Positions 44,919 to 55,005 are shown, numbered from the stretch's first letter. The stretch: DNA of 64,000 bases from Robiginitomaculum sp. (GCA_021776515.1 JAJFFS010000017.1:124001-188000), one strand, 5' to 3'. Made by a program: numbers and translations. Notes: generated from the sequence alone by a model not told the origin.

Positions 44919-46034
44919 TTATCGCGTGACGTCAGTTTTCGGCCAAGGGCGACGGCCAAGCTTGGTTGCACTGAGCGAACTGATATAGAGCCAGCCATCG
45001 CCGGGCTCCAGCGCGCCTGTGGTCAGGGGATAGCTACCGACCGGATCTTGCAAGACATTCAGGACGTGGCCATCCAGGCCAAAATTGAGAACAAAGCCAT
45101 AACTTGTGGCTTTGGGCCGTAAAGAAGCGGGCAGGCGCTGCACAATATTCCGCATAAAGGGGCTTTTTGAAAGTTTATCCAGCGGGGTTGAACGTGGGCT
45201 GGTCAGCCCCAGCCAGAAGGAACCATCCGGGGCACGGTTCAAATTATCTGGAAAGCCTGGCAGGTTATCCAGTATTGTATCCACCTGGCCTACATTGCTG
45301 CCTTTCAACCAGATAAGCTTTACCCCATAGGTTCCGGTCTCAGCCACCAGCACGCAAACGTCCTGGGGGCACATGACGACTCCATTGGGAAAGGTCAGTC
45401 CATCTATCAGTGTACTAACGCTTTTATCTTCGGGGTTATAAACAAGCACACGCCCATCATCGCTATGCTCCATCAGGGCCAGCAGACTACCTTGCAAGGT
45501 GCCACCTGATGCTTTTGCCCCAAAACGTGTGGAGGCATCAGAAAAGAAAATGCGCCCATCATCGGCAATATCCAGGTCATCAGCATAGCGAATGGGGGTA
45601 CCGTCATCAGCAGTGTCGGCCAGCACCTCAACATCGCCCTCTGGATTTATCGATAGAAGGCCGCGATAGGCATCCGCAACAATCAGGTTGTTTGCATTGT
45701 CAAATTCAAGCCCTAAAGGACGGCCGCCAGTATTGGCAAAGACAGAAACAGATTTTCGTACAGGGCCAATGCGCAGGATCGAGCCATCATGTACCGCGGT
45801 GAATATGGTTAGTGAGCCATCAATAACCCGTGCTGTTACGTCTTCTGGTCCAGCATGTTCACCAAGGCTGATTTTATCCAGGCCAGCAAGCTTGGTATTG
45901 GGTTCCCATTCTCCCTGATACCCGGGCGAAACAGGCGCATCCCATGCCATTGGCTTCAAGGGGAGAGGCCAGAATAGCAAATAGGCAATGCCCAACGCTA
46001 AGGTAAGTCCTGTTATCTTGAATAGCGTGTTCAT
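44919..46034 (-). CDS. Strictosidine synthase / SMP-30-like beta-propeller protein
   Basis: A 371-residue protein with an N-terminal membrane anchor (residues about 5-24, FKITGLTLALGIAYLLFWPL). The rest is a six-bladed propeller of the strictosidine-synthase-like/APMAP group: EDVTARVIDGSLTIFTAVHDG, GRPLGLEFDNANNLIVADAYRGLL, YADDLDIADDGRIFFSDASTRF, LTFPNGVVM and GFPDNLNRAPDGSFWLGL. Bacterial members are probably lactonases or arylesterases with unknown natural substrate. The active site would face the periplasm. Part of a minus-strand series after the DsbA-like gene, about 70 bp away. Confidence 0.87.
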   Translation of the reverse strand: MNTLFKITGLTLALGIAYLLFWPLPLKPMAWDAPVSPGYQGEWEPNTKLAGLDKISLGEHAGPEDVTARVIDGSLTIFTAVHDGSILRIGPVRKSVSVFANTGGRPLGLEFDNANNLIVADAYRGLLSINPEGDVEVLADTADDGTPIRYADDLDIADDGRIFFSDASTRFGAKASGGTLQGSLLALMEHSDDGRVLVYNPEDKSVSTLIDGLTFPNGVVMCPQDVCVLVAETGTYGVKLIWLKGSNVGQVDTILDNLPGFPDNLNRAPDGSFWLGLTSPRSTPLDKLSKSPFMRNIVQRLPASLRPKATSYGFVLNFGLDGHVLNVLQDPVGSYPLTTGALEPGDGWLYISSLSATKLGRRPWPKTDVTR

Positions 46035-46102
46035 GCTGATCCCCTCTTGATACCATTAGTGAAGAAGGGATCATTTTTGCCTAATAATAGCAAGGGATAA
46101 GC

Positions 46103-46897
46103 TTACCCGGCCTCAAAAATGGCGGTTTCCAACAGGCTTTGCAGCCGATTTGTATCGGCACCGGATATAAGGTTGCTGCCCGTAATAAATGCGGGTGTGC
46201 CATCAATGCCCAATTGTCTGGCCAGTGCAAAATTTGACTGGATCAAGGCTTCAAATGCCGGAGCGTTCGCTTTCATGTCCGCCCTCATGCGGGCCACATC
46301 CAGACCTGCACTGTCCGCAATGTCGTCAATTCTGGCACTATCAAAGCCGCCGCGTGTGTCCATCAAGGCAAAATGAAAGGCCTCGTACTTATCTTGTCCT
46401 TGCAAACGTGCGGCCCACGCCGCTTCAGAAGATTCGCGAGACCCCTCTGAACGCCCTTCCAGAACGGGAAAATCTTTCATGATGACTTTCATTTTACCGG
46501 GATTTTCAGCTAGTGCCTTTTTCATCCATTCCGATGCTACTTTGCAATAACCACAGTTGTAATCAAAGAACTCGACAACCACGAACGGCGCTTCATTTAC
46601 GCCAAGAGTGGGGTCAAGTTTGACGTTATAAAGAGCGTCTTGAGATTGTGCCAAAGCGATACTGGCTGCAGCGTCTGCCTCGGCTTTGCGCTTCGATTGA
46701 AGTGCGTAAAAGGCTTCTTCGATAATTTCCGGGTTGGTAAGAATGGCTGAGCGTACAGTCTCCTCCGTCATGTTGTTGGCATTAGAACCATTGGTTGGAG
46801 AGCTAACATGTTTAGCGGCGAAATAACCGGCGCCGCTTCCTGCGATAATGCTAACAAGGGCGGCCAGCGCGATGGTAGCAAGAAAATTTCTGGACAA
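46103..46897 (-). CDS. DsbA-family thiol-disulfide oxidoreductase, membrane-anchored
   Basis: A 264-residue protein with an N-terminal hydrophobic segment (residues 5-28), a helical linker (TEETVRSAILTNPEIIEEAFYALQSKRKAEAD), then a thioredoxin-fold DsbA domain. The active site is C-G-Y-C in VVEFFDYNCGYCKVASEW, and the cis-proline loop is DGTPAFITG. It resembles the DsbG/ScsC/Com1-like group of DsbA proteins and likely handles periplasmic disulfides. It follows the M48-TPR gene by about 150 bp, a neighbourhood seen downstream of rne in other alphaproteobacteria. Confidence 0.92.
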   Translation of the reverse strand: MSRNFLATIALAALVSIIAGSGAGYFAAKHVSSPTNGSNANNMTEETVRSAILTNPEIIEEAFYALQSKRKAEADAAASIALAQSQDALYNVKLDPTLGVNEAPFVVVEFFDYNCGYCKVASEWMKKALAENPGKMKVIMKDFPVLEGRSEGSRESSEAAWAARLQGQDKYEAFHFALMDTRGGFDSARIDDIADSAGLDVARMRADMKANAPAFEALIQSNFALARQLGIDGTPAFITGSNLISGADTNRLQSLLETAIFEAG

Positions 46898-47043
46898 GAG
46901 TATCTCCTAAATATGCACAATAAACTTATAGGCTTGCATATCTCATGCCGGAAATTTGTCGATAAGAAAAGTAAAATTCACGTGTTTTTCAGTTCAGGCT
47001 CCTGGAGGGACCTGAACTCTAAATAGCTGGCAGACCTAGCGCT

Positions 47044-48405
47044 CTATCGGCGGCGGCGCTGCGTCATTTGTCTACGGATACGGGGGTCCGCAGCAATCAC
47101 CAGCGTAATGTCATTGGCGCGCCGCCATTCTGTCGTGCCTTGTGGTAATTCCATAAGGGCGCGCTGGGCGAAGGACTGGGCGCGAAAATAATCACCCATG
47201 GCATAGGACTGTTCTGCGGTGGCCAGTTTGGCCTGTGCCACCTTGCCCTGACGCTCATAAGCCACAGATAGTTCGTACCAGGCAAAACTGTTATCTACTT
47301 CACGTACCAAAACCTTTTTAAGATGTTCAACGGCGATTTCAATATTCTCCGGCGTATCAGAAGCGATCAGTGCCTGTGCGAGATTTAATCGCAAAAGTGC
47401 GGACTCGGGGCGCAATTCAACAGCACGCCGGTGATAGGGCAGGGCTTGTTCCGCCCGGCCAGACTCAAAGAGTATTTGGCCAAATAGTTCATTAAAATAC
47501 GGGTTATCCGGTTCTTCATTCAAAAGTTCTGCAATTTGCTCCAGTGCAATTTTTGTGGTCGCTGCCTGATGATTGGCGATAGCGCGGGCATAACGTGCCG
47601 GTTGGCTGTCATCTGTTTCAGGATACAAATTAAATGTGGTTTGTGGCGGTTCAAGAAAACCGATGATCTTTGCCTGTACCATTTTTAATTTGTGTAAATC
47701 TTCGGGGCTGTCTTCAACGGCATTGTATGGTGAGGTTTCAACTCTGGCCTGCAACGCGTTTATGCGTTCAGAGGAAAGCGGGTGGTTCAAAAAATAAGGG
47801 TAGCGTTTGGCTCCCGAAATTATTTCCTGAAAACGAAAACGTTCAAAGAAAGTTAGCAGGCCTGTGCCGGACTGCCCTGTCGCCTCCATGTATTTGGCGG
47901 CGGCCTGATCGGCGGCGGCTTCCTGCACCCGTGAATGAGCAAAAAAGGTCACCATGCCCACTTCCTGGGCTTTGCTCATAATGGCGGCACCGGCATCAGG
48001 TGCACCGGCAACGGCGGCCAGAATACCCAAACCCATGGTGAGTATCATCGGGCGCATGGCCTTCTTCATGGCATCGTCAGAGCGCGCCAAATGACCATCC
48101 GCCATGTGCCCGGTTTCATGGGCAATAACCCCTTTAAGTTCATTTAGTTTTTTGGCATTGAGAATAATACCGGTATGCAAAAACATGTTTTGCCCGCGCG
48201 TCACAAAGGCGTTCATGCTGCGATCATTGATCAGATGAATATTTACATCCTGAGCGTTCAGACCAGCAGCGGTAAATATTGGGTCAGACCAGTCCCGTGC
48301 TGCGGCTTCTATCTCTGCATCACGAATTATGCCCTGCGCCCATGACGGGACAGGCAAAAAAAGGCCAAAAATCATTGCAACAAAAAGGACACCAACAAGG
48401 CGCAT
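47044..48405 (-). CDS. M48 metalloprotease with TPR repeats, BepA-like
   Basis: A 453-residue periplasmic zinc protease. The start is settled by GGAGGT about 7 bp before ATG 48405; the longer open frame to 48504 has no such signal. It begins with a signal peptide (LVGVLFVAMIFGLFLPVPSWA). The protease domain has HETGHMADGH (HExxH) and the glutamate ligand in SRVQEAAADQAAAKYM. From about residue 270 come TPR-type helices (NPYFNELFGQILFESGRAEQALPYHRRAVELRPESALLRL). This matches BepA/YfgC, a chaperone-protease for outer-membrane assembly. It is the next gene after rne on the same strand. Confidence 0.92.
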   Translation of the reverse strand: MRLVGVLFVAMIFGLFLPVPSWAQGIIRDAEIEAAARDWSDPIFTAAGLNAQDVNIHLINDRSMNAFVTRGQNMFLHTGIILNAKKLNELKGVIAHETGHMADGHLARSDDAMKKAMRPMILTMGLGILAAVAGAPDAGAAIMSKAQEVGMVTFFAHSRVQEAAADQAAAKYMEATGQSGTGLLTFFERFRFQEIISGAKRYPYFLNHPLSSERINALQARVETSPYNAVEDSPEDLHKLKMVQAKIIGFLEPPQTTFNLYPETDDSQPARYARAIANHQAATTKIALEQIAELLNEEPDNPYFNELFGQILFESGRAEQALPYHRRAVELRPESALLRLNLAQALIASDTPENIEIAVEHLKKVLVREVDNSFAWYELSVAYERQGKVAQAKLATAEQSYAMGDYFRAQSFAQRALMELPQGTTEWRRANDITLVIAADPRIRRQMTQRRRR

Positions 48406-48528
48406 AGGCCCACCTCCTTCTGCCCCCGCAGAACACCATCCTAGCGCATATTTTATTCCACGCAACACTCGACGCCACAGGCGGGTAACGGGGTGGCTTG
48501 GCACAACCTACCCCCGCCCCTGTGAATG

Positions 48529-51264
48529 TTAACTGTTAAACCGGCGCGACCACCAGCCTTTTTTATCTTTATCGACTTTCCCGGTAACACCAGGTTCGGG
48601 TTTTTCACTATCGTTTTTACTTTCTGGTGCTGCGGTATCAGATGCCGGTTTGCGCGAGCGAACCTTGCGACGTTTTGGGGCAGTAGCCTCGGCACTCTTT
48701 TTTGGGGCGTCTGGTTTGGGGGCGGGAACATCATCCTGAGCCGCTGCCTTTGACGGTTTTGCCGCTGCCTTGCGCCGACGCACAGGGCGTTTGGGTTTGT
48801 CTTCGGCCTCGGGTTCCGCCTTTTTGGCTTTGGGGGCTTCGCTGACTATTGGTTCAGCACTGGCTTCGGCTTTTTTTGCCGGGCGGCGACGACGCACAGG
48901 GCGTTTGGGTTTGTCCTCGGCTGAGGGTGTCGCCTTTTTGGCTTTGGGGGCTTCGCTGACTATTGGTTCAGCGTTGGCCTCTGCCTTTTTTGCCGGACGA
49001 CGCCGACGCACAGGGCGTTTGGGTTTGTCCCCAGTCTCAGGTGTTGCGTCTTCAGCCTTGGGAGCTGATTTGGCAGCAGGTTCAGCGCTGGCCTCAGCCG
49101 TTTTTGTCGGGCGACGACGACGCGCCGGGCGTTTGGGTTTGTCCCCAGTCTCAGGTGTTGCGTCTTCAACCTTGGGAGCTGCATTGGCAGCAGGTTCAAC
49201 ACTGGACTCAGTTGTTTGAGCCCTGCGCCGTCTGCGGGGTTTTTTGGCAGCATTCGTCGTTTCAGCAACTTCAGCAGGTTTCGTTTCAACAGGTGTAGCT
49301 TCGCCATCTATTGCTGTCTCTACCGTTCCCGCCTGCGTTTGCATGGTTTCGGTGTTGGCATTGCCCCTGCGGCGACCCCGGCCACCGCGTCTGCCGCGAC
49401 GACGTTTCTTAGGTGCCTCTTCGGTATTGTCCGCAATCTCTTGTTCGTTAGTTTCTGTTACATTATCTGCTTTTGCAGGTTTGCGACGGCTGCGGTTTCC
49501 CTTTGTTTCCTGAGGTTTTGAGCTACCAGAAGAATCACTCTCTGCCCTAGGGGGACGGGCAGGCTTGGCTTTGCCAGTCCGTCGCTCTATCGCTTCAATC
49601 TCAAACTGCGGTGGGTGCATATCCGGGTTGGCAGCAATAATAAAGCGCATATCCAGATTGCGTTCCATGGTATCAAGAAACACGCGTTTTTCGTTGAGAA
49701 GGTAAAGTGCAACTTCAGTCGGTGTCGTAAGGCGTGCCGTAGCTGTTTGCCCTTTCATCGCTTCACCTTCAAGGGCCTGCAATGCAGAAAGAGCCGCAGA
49801 TTCAACGGAACGAACAACACCAATGCCATCACAGGTTGGACACACCTGAGACGAGCCTTCAATAACACTGGCCCGACGGCGCTGACGGGAGAGTTCCATC
49901 AGACCAAAACTGGATATACGGCCCATCTGAACTCTCGCCCGGTCCCGCTTTAAAGCATCTTTCATGCGCTTTTCGACGGCACGGACATTCTTGTTTTCAT
50001 CCATATCAATGAAATCAATCACCAATAGGCCGGCAAGATCGCGCAAACGCATTTGCCGACAAGCCTCATCAGCCGCTTCAAGGTTGGTTTTCAAGGCAGT
50101 GGCTTCAATGTTGCGCTCTTTGGTTGATCGCCCGGAGTTTACATCAACGGCAACCAGAGCCTCTGTCTGGTGGATAACAAGATAACCACCAGATTTTAAT
50201 CGTACATTGGGGTCATAAATGGCTTCAAGCTGTTCTTCGACCTGATGTTTCAGGAAAATCGGAAAGGTATCATTATAGTGTTTTACCCTGGCAGCGTGGC
50301 TAGGCATTAACATTTTCATGAAATCATGGGCTTCGTGATAGGCATCAGAGCCTTCAACGTAGATCGCCTCTATATCTTTGTCGTAAAGATCACGCACCGC
50401 CCGGCGTACCAATCCGCCTTCCTCATGCACCAGGTCTGGTGCCATAGAGGACAGTGTGTTTTCACGAATGGTACTCCATAGACGGCCCAGGTACTCATAG
50501 TCCCGCTTAATCTCTACCTTAGTGCGTTTTGAACCGGCGGTACGGATAATCAAGCCCACGCCTTTGGGGAGATCAAGGCCACTGATCACGGATTTTAAGC
50601 GTTTGCGGTCAGTTATATTGCTGATTTTTCTGGAAACCCCGCCACCACGTGCGGTGTTAGGCATAAGGACGCAATAGCGCCCGGCCAAAGAAAGATAACT
50701 GGAAAGGGCTGCGCCTTTATTACCCCGTTCTTCCTTGCTGACCTGAACCAGAATTACCTGCCCCGGTTTGACAACTTCCTGAATCTTATAACGGCGTAAT
50801 TCACGCACCCGGCGCTTGCGCCGTCGATTAGCCGCTTCGGTTGCGATGGCAGCCTCTTCGGCGGCATCGGTATCCTCATTTAGATCGTCGTCGTCGTCGT
50901 GATCCTGGTTGTCATCATCACCCTCGGATTCAGCAACGTCTACTTCGGCGACTTGTGCCGCCACTTCGGCGGCCTCTTCCTCTTCCTCCAGCTTTATCAG
51001 CTCTTCACGATCCTTCACCGGAATTTGGTAATAATCCGGGTGAATTTCATTAAAGGCTAAAAAGCCATGGCGATTACCACCATAGTCAACAAAGGCAGCC
51101 TGCAAGGAAGCTTCTACACGGGTGATTTTTGCTAGATAGATATTACCGCGAAGTTGCTTTTTACTTTGCGATTCAAAATCAAATTCTTCAACACGATTTC
51201 CGTCTACGACTGCGACCCGGGTCTGTTCCGGATGCGCAGCATCGATTAACATTTTTTTGGTCAT
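48529..51264 (-). CDS. rne: Ribonuclease E
   Basis: A 911-residue RNase E/G. The N-terminal catalytic half has an S1 domain (LRGNIYLAKITRVEASLQAAFVDYG) interrupted by an acidic insertion (residues about 90-140, rich in E and D), the 5'-sensor and DNase-I-like parts with LVIDFIDMDENKNVRAVEKRM, and the zinc-link CPTCDGIG. The C-terminal third is disordered and basic, with several near-identical units of about 40 residues built around DKPKRPVRRRRPAKKAEAS (roughly 48765-49170). This tail probably binds RNA and degradosome partners. Start ATG 51264. It diverges from amiC over 390 bp. Confidence 0.96.
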   Translation of the reverse strand: MTKKMLIDAAHPEQTRVAVVDGNRVEEFDFESQSKKQLRGNIYLAKITRVEASLQAAFVDYGGNRHGFLAFNEIHPDYYQIPVKDREELIKLEEEEEAAEVAAQVAEVDVAESEGDDDNQDHDDDDDLNEDTDAAEEAAIATEAANRRRKRRVRELRRYKIQEVVKPGQVILVQVSKEERGNKGAALSSYLSLAGRYCVLMPNTARGGGVSRKISNITDRKRLKSVISGLDLPKGVGLIIRTAGSKRTKVEIKRDYEYLGRLWSTIRENTLSSMAPDLVHEEGGLVRRAVRDLYDKDIEAIYVEGSDAYHEAHDFMKMLMPSHAARVKHYNDTFPIFLKHQVEEQLEAIYDPNVRLKSGGYLVIHQTEALVAVDVNSGRSTKERNIEATALKTNLEAADEACRQMRLRDLAGLLVIDFIDMDENKNVRAVEKRMKDALKRDRARVQMGRISSFGLMELSRQRRRASVIEGSSQVCPTCDGIGVVRSVESAALSALQALEGEAMKGQTATARLTTPTEVALYLLNEKRVFLDTMERNLDMRFIIAANPDMHPPQFEIEAIERRTGKAKPARPPRAESDSSGSSKPQETKGNRSRRKPAKADNVTETNEQEIADNTEEAPKKRRRGRRGGRGRRRGNANTETMQTQAGTVETAIDGEATPVETKPAEVAETTNAAKKPRRRRRAQTTESSVEPAANAAPKVEDATPETGDKPKRPARRRRPTKTAEASAEPAAKSAPKAEDATPETGDKPKRPVRRRRPAKKAEANAEPIVSEAPKAKKATPSAEDKPKRPVRRRRPAKKAEASAEPIVSEAPKAKKAEPEAEDKPKRPVRRRKAAAKPSKAAAQDDVPAPKPDAPKKSAEATAPKRRKVRSRKPASDTAAPESKNDSEKPEPGVTGKVDKDKKGWWSRRFNS
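48765..49170 (-). repeat. In-frame tandem repeats in the rne C-terminal tail
   Basis: Four or so units of about 120 bp, each encoding (D/E)KPKRP(V/A)RRRRP(A/T)K(K/T)AEA followed by an acidic/alanine-rich spacer such as APKAKKA. The two units nearest the C-terminus are almost identical at the base level (around 48776-49018), suggesting recent expansion. Confidence 0.85.
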
Positions 51265-51654
51265 AAATTCTCTCGTTTACACCTCTGCTGAACCTTGTCT
51301 GGCCAGTGGGTGTTGATGTTGTGCGTATGCGCGTGCATTTGCGCGCCGTTTGGGCGTTTTTAACTTGCGATAAACGGTGCGGCATGGTGCGCATTGCGGT
51401 TGTTCCAATCGGCACATCAAAAGTGCCTAAGCGCTATGGGGCAGCAGTTATTTGCGCCCGAACGCAGTGTTCATTTGTTAGCTTGGTTGAATAATCAACA
51501 ACGACTAACCTGTGCACCATGCACCAATGCCCTGATAAAGGGAAGGGGAACCTGCACGCCATAACAGCGTCAACCAAACGTCAACAGTAATAAGATATTA
51601 CACAATGCGAGCATGGCATGTTAAAAGGTCATGGAAGATTAAATGGTGGAATGA
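51265..51654. other. Divergent promoter region between rne and amiC
   Basis: 390 bp without a credible gene; short frames here lack homology and signals. It must hold both promoters and the long 5' leader of rne, which in other bacteria mediates RNase E autoregulation. I see no clear box or strong terminator-like hairpin in it. Confidence 0.5.
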
Positions 51655-52917
51655 ATGCCCTCTGGCTTGTTAAAAATATCGCTGAGCATAATGGCCTGTT
51701 TTATAGTCGTTACAGGCGCTATTGCCGGTGATTCTGAGGCAGATATTACCAAAGTGCGGTTTAGCGGTGATTCTGAACAGACGCGCATTGTGATCGAAAC
51801 CCGTGAAGAACTTGATTATCGCTGGTTTGCGCTGGCGCAAAGTGGCTTGCGTCTGGTTGTCGATATGCCTGTGGTTAAATGGCAGTTTGAAAATGAACCA
51901 AAGCCTGTCTTATCTGGCAGCGGTAAAGGGTATGGCGTCGTTACCGGCTATCGTTTTGGAAAATATTCGCCCACTACGTCACGACTGGTTTTTGATCTTG
52001 ATGAAGCGATGGTCGTTAAAAAGGATTTTTTCTTAAAACCGACGGAAGAGGGCGCACCTTATCGTCTGGTACTGGATTTAAACAAAATCGACCCCATTAC
52101 TTTTGCCGCCGAGGCAGGGTTTAGCCAGCCTTTTATCCCGCGTCCTGTAAGCATAAAGGAAAGCACTTCCTTGCCGCCGGATGTTGCTGTGCCATCGCGC
52201 AAGCCAAGCATTAGTTATAACCGCGGACGCAAAATTATTGTTATTGATGCCGGTCATGGTGGCAAAGACCCCGGCACTATAGGCAGTCGCCAGAAATTAC
52301 AGGAAAAGGCTGTCAATTTAAAGGCGGCCAAGGTGCTTAAAAGGCGTCTTGAAAAATCTGGTAAATATACGGTACGCCTCACCCGCTCAACCGATGTCTA
52401 TATAGCGCTTGTTGATCGGGTAAAATTTGCCCGCAGGCAACAGGCGGATCTGTTAATCTCTCTGCACTCGGATGCGGCGGGCAATACCAAGGCGCGCGGT
52501 GCCTCTGTTTATACTCGTATTGAATGGGCTGGTAGGCGTACCAAAAAAGAAGTTATGCAAGGTGATCGTTCGATTATTGGCGTAGATATTGCCAACGCAC
52601 GCCCAGGGGTTGATGACATATTGCTCAATTTATCGCAGCGTCAAACCCAAAATGAATCAGCCATATTTGCAGAAATTTTAACGCCGCGATTGGCGCGCGT
52701 TGGCCCTATGCTTTCCAACGCTCATCGTGATAAAAACCTGTTTGTGCTATTGGCTCCCGATGTACCTTCTGTGCTTGTTGAAATGGGGTTCTTATCTAAC
52801 CGTTATGATGAGGCTAATCTTGGCTCTGGGCGTTATATGAACAAACTCATGAACGCTGTGGGCGATTCAGTTGATGCCTATTTTAAACAGACAGCCAGCT
52901 TGCACGCCGCACGGTAA
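51655..52917 (+). CDS. amiC: N-acetylmuramoyl-L-alanine amidase, AMIN plus Amidase_3
   Basis: A 420-residue periplasmic amidase that cleaves stem peptides from septal peptidoglycan during cell separation. It has a signal peptide (LLKISLSIMACFIVVTGAIAG), an N-terminal AMIN targeting domain (about 30-150, with TRIVIETREELDYRWFAL), and a C-terminal Amidase_3 catalytic domain: IVIDAGHGGKDPGTIG with the first zinc histidine, the glutamate in KLQEKAV, LLISLHSDA with the second histidine, and VLVEMGFLSN. Start ATG 51655 follows GGTGGA. In many alphaproteobacteria amiC is followed directly by mrcA; here two extra genes lie between. Confidence 0.94.
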   Translation: MPSGLLKISLSIMACFIVVTGAIAGDSEADITKVRFSGDSEQTRIVIETREELDYRWFALAQSGLRLVVDMPVVKWQFENEPKPVLSGSGKGYGVVTGYRFGKYSPTTSRLVFDLDEAMVVKKDFFLKPTEEGAPYRLVLDLNKIDPITFAAEAGFSQPFIPRPVSIKESTSLPPDVAVPSRKPSISYNRGRKIIVIDAGHGGKDPGTIGSRQKLQEKAVNLKAAKVLKRRLEKSGKYTVRLTRSTDVYIALVDRVKFARRQQADLLISLHSDAAGNTKARGASVYTRIEWAGRRTKKEVMQGDRSIIGVDIANARPGVDDILLNLSQRQTQNESAIFAEILTPRLARVGPMLSNAHRDKNLFVLLAPDVPSVLVEMGFLSNRYDEANLGSGRYMNKLMNAVGDSVDAYFKQTASLHAAR

Positions 52918-53063
52918 TTTTGATTTTATTATCATTTATTAGTCGATATTTGCCCTATACTAGGCTTGTCCCATTTTGTATGAATACGGACAAGTTGCTG
53001 TTACAAACAAAAACTTATCAAGAATGTGCGGCTATGTTTAATTTGCATAATACGGGGGTTACT

Positions 53064-54533
53064 ATGAAACAGATTGTACTTTTTGCTCTGGCAGCGCTGA
53101 TAACGCTATCCAATACCGGGGCGTTTGCTCAGGAAAATCCCTTTGCGGAAAATCTTACCCAGAACCCTTTTGCAATTGCCCAATCAGAAGGTTACGTCGG
53201 CATATTCGAGTCGGACGCTGTGCGTCTAACGCTGGCGAGGGCTGCAGATGGTTTTTCTGGGCAGCTTTTTTATGCACAAACCTCACAAACCTATCCCGCT
53301 ACAGCAAGGGTTGAAGGCGGCGAACTGCGCGGCTCATTTACGGCTGGCGGCAAAGCCTTTCCTTTTACATTTAAATTTGGTGATGAAGGCAACAGCGCGC
53401 AGTTCGAAACCGAAGGCTATAGCGGACAACTCAAGCGAACTTTCGAGCCCACTGCGTTAGTGAAAAAAACAAAACCACTCAACCGCGTTGATAAATTATA
53501 TGAGGAGGCGCTCGAAGCTCTTGAGAGCGCAGCATCAGCGCAAAAATCTGTCGCAATGGCGACCACAATTTCCCAGATTGCGCAGGGTGGCCGCATCGAC
53601 CGAGCCCGTGCGCTGTTGGACGCTATTCCGCGTAACGATACGTTTCGTGATCTGGCCACCGCAATGTTTGGGGAAAGTCAAGCGATCAATGGTGATCTGG
53701 TAGGCGCCAAAGCAACCGCTAACGGTATGGCGGACCAAACCTGGCGAACTCACATAGGTGAATCGATTGCCATTTATCAGGCTGAAAACGGCGATGCCTC
53801 TGCCGCTCTTGCAACAGCAAACGCTATAGGTACGCAAATAGATAAAATCAGCGCACTGGTAGCCGTCGCAAACGCTCTCAGCCAAACTGGTGATAAATCA
53901 ACAGCACTGACGACACTTGCCAGTGCACAGTCAGTTGCGGATGCGGTTCAAGACAAGTCCAGAAAAGACGATGCATTCGGGATGGTTTCGGGCGGGTATG
54001 CTGTTGCAGGGGATTATGATGTAGCGATAGCTCTCGGCGGGGACGTCAAGGACCACATGAAACGTGTAAAAGCCTACGTAAATGTTGCTTTAGCGCAAGC
54101 AAAGGCTGGCGATATGGATGAAGCGCAAAAATCTATCAAGCGCGCTGAAGGCCGATCGGGATATATCAAACCTAAATCAGCACGGCCAGCTGCCTATGCG
54201 CAAATTGTACGTGGGTATGCCGCTCTTCGAGACGTAAAAGGCATGACTAAAATGTTCAAATGGACGAAAATACTAAAAGGTAATGACCTCCATGCCCGCG
54301 TGGAGATTGTACGCACCCAGATTGATTTCGGTTATTACGCGCCAGCGCGCACTAATCTATCAATTATTGGCAATGCGGATCTTGTTGGCTCCTTAACGGC
54401 CAGCCTTGCACAGCATCAAGCGCAAAATGGCGATCTCGAAGGTGCTCTTGCAATGGCAAGAAGCGTAGTGCCACCGCACCACCGCGCTTTTGGCATAGCG
54501 GCTGTTGCAGCGGAAATGGCAAAAACGGAATGA
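53064..54533 (+). CDS. Secreted helical-repeat (TPR-like) protein of unknown function
   Basis: A 489-residue protein starting at ATG 53064 (GGGGGT upstream) with a signal peptide MKQIVLFALAALITLSNTGAFA. Residues about 30-125 form a small beta-rich module (GYVGIFESDAVRLTLARAADGFSGQL, GGELRGSFTAGGKAFPFTFKF). From about 135 to the end, helical repeats of TPR/Sel1 style recur with AxxGDxxxA cores (QAENGDASAALATANAI, AVAGDYDVAIAL, AKAGDMDEAQKSI, HQAQNGDLEGALAMA). It is presumably periplasmic. The frame remains open up to 52920, but only this start gives a signal peptide. Its place between amiC and mrcA hints at a cell-wall role, which is inference. Confidence 0.8.
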   Translation: MKQIVLFALAALITLSNTGAFAQENPFAENLTQNPFAIAQSEGYVGIFESDAVRLTLARAADGFSGQLFYAQTSQTYPATARVEGGELRGSFTAGGKAFPFTFKFGDEGNSAQFETEGYSGQLKRTFEPTALVKKTKPLNRVDKLYEEALEALESAASAQKSVAMATTISQIAQGGRIDRARALLDAIPRNDTFRDLATAMFGESQAINGDLVGAKATANGMADQTWRTHIGESIAIYQAENGDASAALATANAIGTQIDKISALVAVANALSQTGDKSTALTTLASAQSVADAVQDKSRKDDAFGMVSGGYAVAGDYDVAIALGGDVKDHMKRVKAYVNVALAQAKAGDMDEAQKSIKRAEGRSGYIKPKSARPAAYAQIVRGYAALRDVKGMTKMFKWTKILKGNDLHARVEIVRTQIDFGYYAPARTNLSIIGNADLVGSLTASLAQHQAQNGDLEGALAMARSVVPPHHRAFGIAAVAAEMAKTE

Positions 54534-54663
54534 GTTTCTTATTCGTGATGTTGAAGTATTGCGAGTTTGAAACTCAATAGCGGTTGGAGCAATTAAACTT
54601 CGTACCGCTATATTCAGGCATCCAGTGTCTAACATCCGCACTTGCGGCGCAGACTGTTTCCTC

Positions 54664-55005
54664 TTAGCGCTTATGGGCCAGATGCTGTTTGGTAATGAAG
54701 GCGGACAAAAGTGCAGGTAAAAGCGAGAAAGCGGCGAATGCCATATCTCCATTGATCAATATGACTATGGAGGAGGTTAAAAAGGCACCCATCATAAGGA
54801 TGGCCCCTATCAATCTGGTTTTTAAAAACCCTGCCAGGGTAGCGCCGACTATCTGCACTATGCCCAAGACCATCAGCCAGAAAACACTGAGGCCCGCACC
54901 GGTAAAGAAGGCCACCTCCTGAGGCACGTGCATAACTTTTGCTGCGCCCGCGGCGAGGCTCATCAAAATCAGAATAACCAAAATTACATTATGAAATATC
55001 TTCAT
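54664..55005 (-). CDS. Small DoxX-like membrane protein
   Basis: A 113-residue protein with four predicted membrane helices (about 5-22, 33-60, 67-84, 88-105). AAGAAKVMHVPQEVAFFTGAGLS after the first helix resembles the DoxX-like family. No enzymatic residues are evident. It is on the opposite strand to amiC and mrcA, which flank it, so it interrupts this otherwise collinear cell-wall group. Confidence 0.75.
   Translation of the reverse strand: MKIFHNVILVILILMSLAAGAAKVMHVPQEVAFFTGAGLSVFWLMVLGIVQIVGATLAGFLKTRLIGAILMMGAFLTSSIVILINGDMAFAAFSLLPALLSAFITKQHLAHKR

Noticed and set aside
44784-45122. 112-residue plus-strand frame
   Set aside because: Its second half is antisense to the beta-propeller gene and the first half is low-complexity AT-rich DNA.
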